A stretch of DNA of 64,000 nucleotides, taken from assembly GCA_022419385.1 (NCBI GenBank), contig JAJUBI010000002.1, forward strand, positions 4,030,001 through 4,094,000, written 5' to 3'. A model generated the notes under the pieces. It ran no database searches. It had not been told where the DNA came from and saw only the letters and a list, made by a program, of their open reading frames with translations. Position 1 is the stretch's first letter, and each line of letters opens with the position of its first letter. Origin of the DNA: Paraconiothyrium sp. Pb-2020. Its lineage: Eukaryota > Ascomycota > Dothideomycetes > Pleosporales > Didymosphaeriaceae. Of this stretch, positions 1-9,686 are shown one piece after another. A program made the translations under genes and the position numbers.

Positions 1-195
1 AACATTGAAAAGCTGGGAGTGATCAGGCAGCGAGGCTCAGCGGTCGATACCCTCGAGATCTCAAGCTGATGAGATACAACCAGTACGTAAAACGCCGTTG
101 TGTCGTCGGACTCCGCACAACATCTGAAGAAGCCTCAAACTATGTTCGGGTAGCATGACGTCTAGGATCGTATATTCATAACATCGTTCGTGCCT

Positions 196-2167
196 TCACA
201 GGCCATACACAAATGTGATCTTCTCTTCACCTTCCCTCCCGCCCTGCGCCGCCTCTTTGAGCCATTCCACGGCTGCTGGAAACCTCCCGGTCTTTCTGAG
301 CCACTGAATCATGATCTTTTCAAGACGATGGTTTTGCTCCAGCGGCCCACAACCGTCCACTTTCTCCCTTTCAATTTCCTCTTCATCCCATTTGCTCAGT
401 ATCTCTCTCCTCCTTGCATTCTCGGCTTTCAGATTACGCCAGAGAATGAGGTATCCTACTGCGGCCGCGGAGACGCACGCGAGAGTCCACCAGAAGGGTA
501 CTATGTACCCAGAGGCCTCGTATTTTGGCTTGAACAACATAGCGGACAAGACCCCGGCTAAATTACCCCAACCGTTAATTCCTAACAAAAGTGCTCGCTT
601 TCCAGGACTCGGCGTGTTGCCTGAAATCCATGCCACGGTGAGTGGGCTTGCGATGAAGGTTCCGGAAAGAAGAACGTTCAGCGCAACGTATCGAGGAATG
701 GCCCACGCAGCCGTCATCGGCAATGCGACCACTAAGATGAGGCCAAGTACCATTATTGCTAGGCCACAGAGAATGGGGAGTATTCGAGTGCGGTGTTTGT
801 CACTGTAGGCCGCGAAAAGATAGAGGATTACGGCGCCAAAGACGTAAGGTGGGGCAGTGAAAAGGTTAACAAGCGCCGGATCTGCATCCAATTCTGTGGA
901 GTCAGGGTTGGGTATCAGCGGTGCGAGAACAAGCGGGAGAAAGACTTGGAAGGCGTAGACGGGAATGGCAGCTAGGATGTTGATGGTGAGGATGTGCCAT
1001 ATTCTGACGTTGAGGAAAGCAGACACGACGTCGTGCGGCGTCAGACCGCGGTCATCCGTCACTTGTTTCGAGGCGGACATGACTCTCGGTCGCGACGGAG
1101 CCAAGAGGGCGCGGGATTCTTCATCGTACTCTCTTTCTTCATCCGCAGCTTCGGAAGGCAACGAGGGCGAATCAGACTGTGCCATGCGATCGCGAACGAT
1201 GCGAGAGGAAGCGTACGCCCGCTCTTCAGAGGTCAGGAACCATGCTGTTTCTGCGCTGTGTGGTAGCCAGAGGTAGCCCACGACCGCGACGACGATGGTC
1301 AAGCTGCCTTCAAGCAGAAATAGGACCTGCCAGCTCTGCCATTTATCATCCAGCTCTGGGTCCCCTTCGTCGCCGTGTTCGTGATGTATGTCTGGAAAGT
1401 GAGAGAATACCAGGTAGCTTATGATGCCGCCCAGAGCGCCGCCCACAGCAGCCTGGCCGTAGAAAAGAGACAGCCGCCGTCCAAACTCGAAGCGCGTATA
1501 AAAGAGAGAGAGGTAGGAGACAGTAACGGGGTAGAAACCGGCTGTCCGATGTATCAGCAATTTCGTTCTTCGAGGTCATGACTGTAGCTTTACACGTACC
1601 CTCCAAGCACCCAATTATTATCCTTAGGACATAGAGCTGCCACCGCGCCCTCACCCAGGTATGCAGCGCGGTAGAGACACCCCACAACAGCATACAACTG
1701 GGCACCCATGCGACCATGCCATACTTCCTTCCCAGGGCAGCACCGACGGGTTGCAGGGCGACGAAGAAGGCGAAGAAGAGGGCTACGGCGGTATTCAGGT
1801 CGGAGCGGCGCAGGCCAATGTCTGTTGTGAAGTGTGCGGATTCAGCATTGCCTATCTACTCATCGACTGTCAGCAAATCTCATCGACGGCTGGTTGGCGG
1901 AGCGCGTACATTGGACTTGTCGAGACTGTTGAACAGGAAGAGTAGGGCGAGGAACGGCAGTAGCAGGAAATCGAGCTTCCGCAGCGTGCGCCTGTGCAGC
2001 TGCTCATCGTGCCGCGCAACGTCGGCGGCATCCTCGGGCGGCATGGTCGCGGATGTTTGGTTGAGTGCATCCAGTTCGTGCTCCTCCGCCGGCTCCTCCG
2101 CCATCGGCTGGGGCATGCTGAGAGTGCTGCCAAGACGCAGCGGGGAGACTGTCACGAGAGGAAGCAA
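196..2167 (-). CDS. MFS transporter, anion:cation symporter (Dal5/TNA1-like) family
   Basis: Plasma-membrane major facilitator of the allantoate/nicotinate permease type, expected to import a small organic anion with protons. The substrate cannot be read from sequence. Three exons are supported: 1910-2167, 1600-1855 and 196-1541, joined by introns of 54 nt (1856-1909) and 58 nt (1542-1599) with GT-AG ends. Splicing restores the family hallmarks: a first membrane segment running into LDKSNIGNAE, and the EAGFYP motif exactly across the second junction. The result is about 619 aa, a little long for the family because of an acidic N-terminal leader and a hydrophilic central loop of some 60 residues rich in Glu, Ser and Arg. 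The C-terminal tail is charged and cytosolic. The start at 2167 is the most upstream ATG; a second in-frame ATG lies 16 codons later. No partner genes suggest a substrate. Confidence 0.88.
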
Positions 2168-3377
2168 CGCGCCGCATGGCCTGGACGGTGCATCGCGAGC
2201 TGTGTGTCAAAGAAGACGCGTGTCTCCGTGCATGTAAGACGGCCATGAAGGATATACAAGCGTTGCTAGGCAGCGCTTACTTGTCAGTGTGGTTGTGGCT
2301 TGACGTTGCAAATGTGGGATAGCGCATCTTCGTCGCCGTCATACACGTTGGTACCTGCATTACTCCTACATCCACAATTCTCCGCGACAACTAAGCTACA
2401 TGCAGCGCTTCAGGAACGGCTTTTGATCCTTTATCCTTTATATTTGAAGATATTGTACACGACACTTGAGAGGAGACAACATTGTCCGAATATTGCTCGC
2501 CGTGCTCCTCTCCTTGAACGATCATCGAGGCCTCCGACACACAGAACACAACTGATTTGCGCTTCTGTGGGAGCGCCCCGATTCTGCATTCCGATTCTGT
2601 CTTTGAGCATAGTATTCTTAGTTGAATTCGGCAACATACAACACTGCACGAGTCACTTGAGATCCTCGTGATCACCAAATCATACGGGCGGACTTCGCCA
2701 ACTTTTTCTAAAATACGTCTTCTGTCCATAGTATACGAGCGGCAACACGAGTCTCCCGGCGCATCCCTCGAATCGTATACAAGTTTCGAGTCACGAAGTC
2801 ACTTGCTTTAAAGACCTTCCAAAAACACCTGCTCAATGCCCAGCCCGACGCGCGTTGGCATCGGCAGTTACTTACTTAGTATGTGATCATCGCAAGGAAG
2901 TAAAGTCCGTGGACCAATCACGGCCAATAATCGAGCCATGACCGTGCTCACGCATATATCCAGCGCATAGAAGGGGTCAAATACCCAGAAATACGCTCTC
3001 TGCGAAAAGCGAATGGGGGGTGAGGATAAGGCTGAGTGGGGAAGACGGCACCTACAGCTGGGCGAGAGCCAGAGGTTAGATGCAGGTTCGAAAAAATATG
3101 CGCTGCTCCGCGGACTTGGGGGATCAGGGGTCGTTTGTAATATACGCAACGGACGACGTGATATAAATTGGAGTCGCTGTCAGGTTCATTGGGGAAAGAC
3201 AGCTTGTTGAGCAAATCGCACACCAACGGCGCAAATCCATTGCCACGGTATTGGACACCGACGAGGCCTCCCCTCAGCCTCAACCTCAATTTACAGTACA
3301 TGTCCGATTCGCACGACAACTGTGTCTAAAGCCACTCGTCCTCGCCATTCTTACCATTCCGTTGTTCAATAGCTACA
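2168..3377. other. Intergenic, divergent promoter region
   Basis: This spacer lies between the divergently transcribed transporter and the phospholipase gene. It holds only short frames without recognisable domains. A TATA-like element sits near the phospholipase side and is listed separately. Confidence 0.6.
3161..3168 (+). promoter_or_regulatory. TATA-like box upstream of the phospholipase A2 gene
   Basis: ATATAAAT lies about 210 nt before the ATG at 3378, a plausible distance for a fungal gene with a leader of about 150 nt. The assignment rests on motif and position only. Confidence 0.35.
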
Positions 3378-3949
3378 ATGCGCTTCTCTATCCTCATTGC
3401 GGCCCTTGTGTCCTACGTGGCGGCGGCCCCCACCCAGTCCCTCGAACGGCGTGAAACCGCCATCGAAGCCACCGACAGGCTCGTTTTCAAAACGACTCTT
3501 GCAGCATTCATTACCGCAAGGAATGCACAGAACCCTTCGACGCTCGACTGGTCCTCCGATGGCTGCAGTTCATCACCTGATAACCCATTTGGATTTAACT
3601 TTTTGAACTCATGCTATCGCCATGACTTTGGATACCGCAACTTCAAGGCGCAGTCGAGGTTCACGGACGTGAGCTGGCCCCGCAGAGATGTGAAATTTTT
3701 TTTGACAATTAGCTAACGTGTGAATAGGCGAACAAACTCCGCATCGACGACAATTTCCACAACGACCTGTACAACCAGTGCGACACGGAGACCTTCACGA
3801 GCATCTGCAAGGACCTTGCTGACGTGTATTATGCGGCTGTGAGGGCATTCGGCAAAAAGGCGGCGGCGGAGGTGTTAGCGGCTAGTGTGCCCGCGGCGAA
3901 TGAGCAGATTGCGAAGGAAATTGCTAGACGGGCTATTGAGAAGGCGTAG
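3378..3949 (+). CDS. Secreted phospholipase A2 (fungal/prokaryotic type)
   Basis: Calcium-dependent sn-2 acyl hydrolase of phospholipids, secreted. Exons 3378-3668 and 3728-3949 are joined by a 59-nt GT-AG intron carrying a GCTAAC branch point; the product is 170 aa. Residues 1-17 form a clear signal peptide (MRFSILIAALVSYVAAA), followed by a propeptide-like stretch with an ERRE site. The catalytic signature is complete: Cys before SPDNPFGF, then Cys-Tyr-Arg-His-Asp-Phe-Gly-Tyr-Arg-Asn-Phe, which contains the His-Asp catalytic pair. A second disulfide pair (QCDTE and SICKD) follows. Length and motif order match fungal group XIV PLA2 enzymes. It is the first of four consecutive genes for apparently exported proteins. 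The role (nutrient release, symbiosis or virulence) is unknown. Confidence 0.92.
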
Positions 3950-4057
3950 AGGCATATTGGAAGAGTGTATAAGATTGAAAGTGCTGAAACTAAACGAGAC
4001 ATGAGTGATTTGAAAGAGTGATAATTCAATAATGCCTTTGGTTCCCATTTGACCGAT

Positions 4058-5910
4058 TCAGTTTGCTTGTTCTGGCTCTTGGTCTTCCTGTTCTTGCTCT
4101 TGATTCTCTTCCTGCTCCTCGTTTTCCTGTTCTTCCTCTTCCTCCTCCTCCTCCTCCTCCTCCTCCTCCTCCTCTTCTTCTTCGTCGTCTTCTTTGTCTT
4201 CGTCGTCCCCATCAAGTGTTAGCTCGGTATCCACTTTTTCCAATTTCGCATATGCTTCCAACATCAGTTCCACTCTTTCAAGAATCTTTTTGTCGTCTGG
4301 TTCGAATCCGCAGTTTGGCTCCTTTGGTTCTCTCTTGAAGACTCCAAAGAAGTCCCAACGCCTGAATCTCGTCGTGGCCGCTGCGTCGGCCTCGAACATT
4401 TTCACCTTCTCCTCCATAACGGCATTGAGACTTCCTAAGCGAGCCTTGTGAAGCTCCTTAATCCACTTGAACCATGTAGCTCTCAGCTTGACCGGTTTAT
4501 ATGGATGAGGCTCTTTGGTTACTGGATCGATCCAAGGGTTGTTCAATGCCGGGAAAACCGTTTTCTCCAAGTGCTCGAAAGCTCGGCCGACGCGTCGTAC
4601 CTGAGCGCGCATCACTTCCTGTATGTATGGATCATTGTGGTAGCTCATCAGGCTCATCATGGTGGTGAACTTGTAAATCGCCTTGCACTTTCCCCTGTTG
4701 TCCTGCCATTTCTTCTCTTCTTGCTTTTCGAAGTATCGGTTCCCGTAAAGTGCCTCCAGGGTGTCTGAGTTGGCCTGAGTTTTCTTCAGAATGGTAGTGC
4801 CTGGCTCATAGTCTGGCACGGGAAATATCTCCGTACCGGCCCAGACCTACAATGTTAGGCGTATGACCTGGAAATTACTGACACTCGAACTTACGTTGTT
4901 CTTCTTGATATTGAATTCTTTGCTCAACAAGATAAGTTCGTATTCCCATGGAGTCGGAGGTTGTGACCTCGAGCCTTCCTGTCCGGGCCACTGCATGGCA
5001 ATCCAATCGATTGGTCTAGGTGCCTTGATTGGATTTTCATCGCTTGCCCAGTAGCTCTTGAATTTCCCCACCTCAAATTGCGCGTCCATATAATCAAAGT
5101 GTTCGCCTTTTTTCAGAGCTTTTTTGTAGTCCTTTGCTTTCCTGACCGGTATATCACCTTTCGGCATGTTCTCTTCGCTGAAGTATTTCCACAGCAGCAC
5201 GCAACGACTGTCATTCTCTTCGAGAAATTCCAGGAGCAATGACCATTCGAGCACGTGTTCGGCGTCATAACATCGTTCTTTTCTCGCAGGATCTATGTCG
5301 GCGGTCCACCTTTTGTCGTGTCGTTTAAGCTGGTACCATTCTGGCTTTGTCGGGTCCGAAGGGTCTCCAATATCGTAGACCATGTTATATTTCTAACTCA
5401 ATTAGTAACGGTGACCAGTAGTAACTAGATTGATGAAAAGAAAAACCTTCTCCAGATCCTTCAACTTTGGCCAACGGGGTGAATTGAGTCGTAAGCCGAT
5501 CTCGGTGTCGATATTGGGAACCGTGACACCGAGCATATTGCTGAGTTCTTGATGCCTCTCTTCATCAGGGATCTTCGCGCAACTTCGGGCACGTCTTCTA
5601 CCTCTTCATTCTCGTCTTCTTCTTCGTCTCCCCCTTCCTTTTCGCTACAAGGCAATTGCTCATCGGCGGTCCATCCGGAATAGGTCAAGCAGTCGCTCTT
5701 ACTATCACACTGATCGTTCCCTCGGCGCCGCAGGTGGTAGACGTTCTCATTCCCACGTTTTGTAACATTGATTAAATCGAAATCATTGAACAGGGACTTA
5801 TCATGAGGCGAAAAGTCAAGTTTCGGAAGTTGGTCGACAGATGCTCGGACATTCCGTTTGCATAATGCAACGGTAAGGAGGGACGTACACATGGTCTGAT
5901 ATAAGCGCAT
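4058..5910 (-). CDS. Secreted protein with chitinase-tail-like region and poly-Glu C-terminus; one frame break
   Basis: Three exons: 5447-5910, 4895-5392 and 4058-4846. Introns at 5393-5446 (TTACTAAT branch point, weak GTTTTT donor) and 4847-4894 join cleanly, giving roughly 570 aa. The N-terminus looks like a signal peptide (MRLYQTMCTSLLTVALC). The middle contains YDAEHVLEWSLL, PRPIDWIAMQWPG and a later WIKE segment. By recollection only, these resemble the C-terminal, non-catalytic part of fungal subgroup-C GH18 chitinases. No GH18 catalytic DxxDxDxE is present. The last 50 residues are almost all Glu, Asp and Gln. Exon 1 is 464 nt, which does not keep frame: coding changes frame around 5575-5605, after an acidic run and before a segment containing DEERHQEL. 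This is either a one-base frameshift or an unrecognised intron of about 100 nt. Function unknown. Confidence 0.6.
4136..4190 (-). repeat. Trinucleotide (GAG/GAA) microsatellite encoding poly-Glu
   Basis: A run of CTC/TTC triplets on the plus strand encodes about 18 consecutive Glu residues in the tail of the gene at 4058-5910. Such tracts vary in length by replication slippage. Confidence 0.85.
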
Positions 5911-6723
5911 TATTTAGTAAAGCTGGGATCTGGAGATGTATCACTCGCAATTTTTGTCTTATATGTTGCCATCATTATAGTGCATTTGAATCTTGCCACG
6001 TTGGATGTCTACTACACGGCGTAGTCAAAGTGAACACCAAGGCAATAAGCACCCACTCCATGCCAAGTAACGAGTACTATTTGGGCGACTACACCTCACG
6101 GGATTTTGTGTAGATAAAAGACATGGTATCATACCCTCAGCCGATACTCGCTAATCTAGCTGTTTGCTGTTACTATGCGTGATGCCACAGATCGGCACTG
6201 TGCAGCGAGAGAGATGTTGTTGTGTGTCACCGCTGTTGCAATCCTTCTGTTGGTATTTTGGTTAGTATTAAACATGGTGTTTCAAATAACTCAACACTTG
6301 GCGGTAGAGCAGTACAAGTAAGGCGTAGGTGGCGCATAACACTGTACAAGAAGTCCATTTTGGATTCCAATGATGACGCGAGGTTCGCGCCGCATGATCA
6401 ATATAATTTCGGCCTCCGAATCTGACTACGTTCCAAGCGACAGAAATCATCGACAGGTATACGTGGCTTCGCTCATCATAGTCTGAGAGGCGCAAGAAAA
6501 GAAAAAGACCGTGCATACGTCGGTGCAGTGATGTATACGATCCCTACAGGCGTAAAATTCGATGTGGGATATGACAAAGGACAGCACAATTACGATAATG
6601 TACGCACGAGTATCGTACGATTTGTTACTGAACAGATCTCGCTAAGTCTAATTGCCAACCGTATCTACAGCTTCAACATCAAGCTACTCAGCGTAGCTGG
6701 CGATACAAAATACCCTTACTTAT
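5911..6723. other. Intergenic spacer, nothing recognised
   Basis: About 0.8 kb between two secreted-protein genes. Only short frames without domain-like features were seen, and no RNA gene was recognised. Confidence 0.5.
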
Positions 6724-7143
6724 TCAGTCGAAATCGCACGTAGCATTGCTCTGGCATAGGTTCCAGACCGCCCAACTCTGGTAGTCCTTCGCCATGTCCC
6801 AACCATCGAGCTCGCTAGAGCATCCTTCATCCATAGTCGCGTTCTCAATACGATTATCCGGGAAGCAGTCATCTGACGAGAAGAACACTATGACTTCAAA
6901 GGCTTCGTCTGGTCCTTCGCTAGAAGCGGAAATAGCTCTCTCTTCTAAGCCTCCCCGGCCATCGAGTTCGAGATCGACCAGGACATCACCTCGGACGTGA
7001 CAGCCGTCTTCCTCGATCGCCACAGAGCGACGAAGATCGTTGTTCCCGTGACAGCCTTCAGAATCCCATAGGGCGTAGTACATGGCATTGACTGAACCAA
7101 AAAGTGGTGCGAGCCAGAGAGATCGAAGTCGAGATGGGTGCAT
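6724..7143 (-). CDS. Small secreted cysteine-containing protein, effector-like
   Basis: Single-exon gene for 139 aa. Residues 1-20 read as a signal peptide ending in a good cleavage context (FGSVNA, then MYYALW). The mature part, about 119 aa, has six cysteines (SEGC, EDGC, DDC, DEGC, NLC, ATC), enough for three disulfides. It is strongly acidic and has no membrane segment. A dibasic-free middle region rich in Glu, Gly and Ser separates the second and third Cys. Size, secretion signal and even Cys count are typical of small secreted or effector proteins of fungi, but no family was recognised. It lies between two larger secreted-protein genes. The start codon at 7143 is chosen because it creates the signal peptide. 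Confidence 0.6.
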   Translation of the reverse strand: MHPSRLRSLWLAPLFGSVNAMYYALWDSEGCHGNNDLRRSVAIEEDGCHVRGDVLVDLELDGRGGLEERAISASSEGPDEAFEVIVFFSSDDCFPDNRIENATMDEGCSSELDGWDMAKDYQSWAVWNLCQSNATCDFD

Positions 7144-7877
7144 ACTGTTGAGAGCTTACCATCAGCCCACTCCTTATAGATGAAAACTTGAAAGCTCTGT
7201 GAACATACGCTGGACGAAGTTATGGCTGTGCAGTGGAGGTGCTTAGACGTTGGCAAGGGTGGTGTTGAATTGAAAATGATGCGGATGAGACGACAGGATT
7301 GGAGTGCTCTCTGGCAGTGTAGCCATAAATCACCCATGTACAACTTACCCGGCCGAAGCTTCAATCCAATATCTGTCTTCTTCATTACACCGGGATCCGA
7401 CACATGTTGTGTGCCGCACGCCTGAACACCGTGGAGGCATACGTGCTACGCCACACGTGCTGCCGTGCCGCAGCCCTCAACAGTGAGTTCAATACTCATC
7501 GAGATCATGGAACATTTCACGCCTATAGCACTACGGTGATTTCAACCCGCGTTACAACAATCTTAGCGCACTGGCACGAGCCATATACCTGAAACACTGC
7601 TCTGAATAGTTTTGGCCTTATCTACCTGCCCAAGATTTGTTGGCATCATTGTAACAGTCGTGGAGCCTGTTCATAGGCGCGAGCATGTTCTTTTGGACAG
7701 TTGTATATTAAGTCTGACGAGTGGCCGTAGTGCAGTGACCATCTCTTGCGACATAGCTGTCGTCGAAGGTCTCAAGGGCTCCAACTGCTGACCTAGTATA
7801 AGTACTAGTGCCATCCACCTAATCGCAAAAGTTTGTTATCTGATTTGAGATTCGTGATTCTACCACTCTTCAAAGCA
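7144..7877. other. Divergent promoter region between two secreted-protein genes
   Basis: About 0.73 kb. The genes on each side point away from each other, so this spacer probably holds both promoters. A TATA-like AGTATAAGTACT lies near 7795, about 80 nt upstream of the ATG at 7878. No other feature was recognised. Confidence 0.4.
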
Positions 7878-9579
7878 ATGGCAATCCATAAGCTAGCTTC
7901 ATTTCCAATCTTTCCATTCCTTTATTTGGCTCCGTTCATTGTTGCTATGCCATCGAGTGATTACGGTAGCATTGACGAGAACAACATCCTCCCACTAGGC
8001 GGATCCGTCGATCTAGACACCGCCAACATCGAGTTTAGAGGCGTATACAGTGGACGTAGGGTGCGTTACATCATTGAGAGAGAACCGGAAACCCAATGTT
8101 GCAAGAAGCAGCCGCTTTGCCTCAACATATTCGGCGAGATTCTTGAGAAGTGCAAATGCAGAAAGTGTTCGTCCCTGCAAGTTCCTTCTGTGGACGGCAA
8201 GTCTTGCCAGGATGACTGTGCTGATGGTATGTTCGATTCCATGCTCAAACAATAAACATGTTTAGGTGCGATACAACTCATTCATCGTTCTAGGTTATGA
8301 GAAGAACGACAAAGGCGGCTGCTGTCCAATAGGCATGAAGGCAAATCAAGTTGGTAATGGATGTGAATGCTCTGAAGGAAAAAAACCGAAACCTGGAGGA
8401 CTCGGTTGTAATGATGAGATCGACAGTAGTCGCAAGGGTAATTGCCCCGATGGGCAAGTGCTCGATCCGAAAGAAGGCAACAAACCCGACGACCCGAATC
8501 CGAAATGCCAAATAGACGACGAAAAACATTGCAAGAAGCCCAAGATTCCAGCTACACGTACTGAAGGATACGAAACGGACAGTTCCTACAAACCGGACTG
8601 CGGAGAACCAATGAGTGAGAACGAACGGCCAAGGTGCAAAGCCAAAACGCATTATGCTTATACGTGGGTTGACACAGACGGAGTGGCACATGAAGAATGT
8701 CAAAAGACAAAACGATTTCAAGAGCACAAGAGAAGCAGAGTGAAAGAGCTGAGTGCAAAATTCAAAGAGAAGTGGTACAAACAGACGCCACAACGGGAGC
8801 AACAGAAGAAGGACAGAGCCGATAAGCTGGATAAACTTAAAGAGCACAGGGACAAGCTTCAGAAGGAAATGGAGGAGAGAGAAAAGCTTAAAGAACAGAA
8901 TGACAAGAAGAAAACAAGGATGGGAAAGTGTTCCACCGTTACGGCGCTGATCATGGGTGTCGCTCAGAACACAGCTCAGAAACGGGACGAAGATCATCCC
9001 TACGATATGACGTCCAACTTTTTTGACGAGGAGTTCTTCACGTCCGATGATCGTCTGGCAGACTGGCCAAATGACGTTGACATCGACACTGTCGCTTGTG
9101 TCTCGGACAATTGCGTAGATGCAGAGGCGTACATGAAGTACTGGGAGGAGACTGCGCAAAGCCACGACTTGAAAAACTGGCCTACGTGTGGTCAAATCTC
9201 AGGCAGAAATTTGAACGCACGGTGCCGGAAGCGTTCACCATTTGAGCTGGCAAACAATACTTCATCGCCATCCTTCACTGTCGGGCCTTATGCAACCAGG
9301 AGCGCTGGGGAACCGAACGCAATCGAAGAACGGAACCCTGTCGTTGCTTTTCAAATCCTCCTCGAGATAGGTCTCTTTGGCACTCGTTTGGGTATGTCGC
9401 TCATCGCACGTACCGCAACGAGTGTTGCAAGATGGGCGCCGAGATTGGCGGATATCGCCAAGAATACGGATCGACTGTTCAAACTCGCGCCGAAAGGACA
9501 GGGGACACCGAAAGGCCTGGAAGGGATGAAGAAGGGTTCAGACGGATTGTACAAAATCCAGCTTTCAAGCAGTGCTTGA
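7878..9579 (+). CDS. Secreted Cys-rich protein with coiled coil and hydrophobic C-terminal segment; unknown family
   Basis: Two exons, 7878-8226 and 8294-9579, with a 67-nt GT-AG intron; product 544 aa. An N-terminal signal peptide (about 23 residues, ending near FIVAMP) is followed by a Cys-rich part, residues about 70-220. It has repeated short Cys spacings (TQCCKK, CKCRKC, GGCCP, GCECSEGKK) that look EGF-like but match no family I can name. Residues about 256-327 are Lys/Glu-rich heptad-like sequence, a probable coiled coil. Two Kex2-type Lys-Arg sites follow (AQKRDED near 347 and CRKRSP near 428). Near 465-502 there is an uninterrupted hydrophobic/amphipathic stretch (LLEIGLFGTRLGMSLIA). 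This layout suggests a precursor processed in the Golgi into several chains, with a C-terminal piece able to contact membranes. No function is claimed. The ATG at 7878 is preferred because it begins the signal peptide. Confidence 0.72.
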
Positions 9580-9686
9580 AAGATGGGATGCCTTGACCGT
9601 GTAATCTGGGCTAAGGACGTGTCGCCGTAGCGTTTGGTTCTGCTGTGGAAACCTAGCAGCCTGATTTGTGAAAATGTACTGTTTCG

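Noticed and set aside
8290..9195. 301-codon minus-strand frame opposite the Cys-rich secreted gene
   Set aside because: Hydrophobic, Phe/Leu/Val-rich translation is the antisense shadow of Lys/Glu-rich coding sequence on the plus strand.
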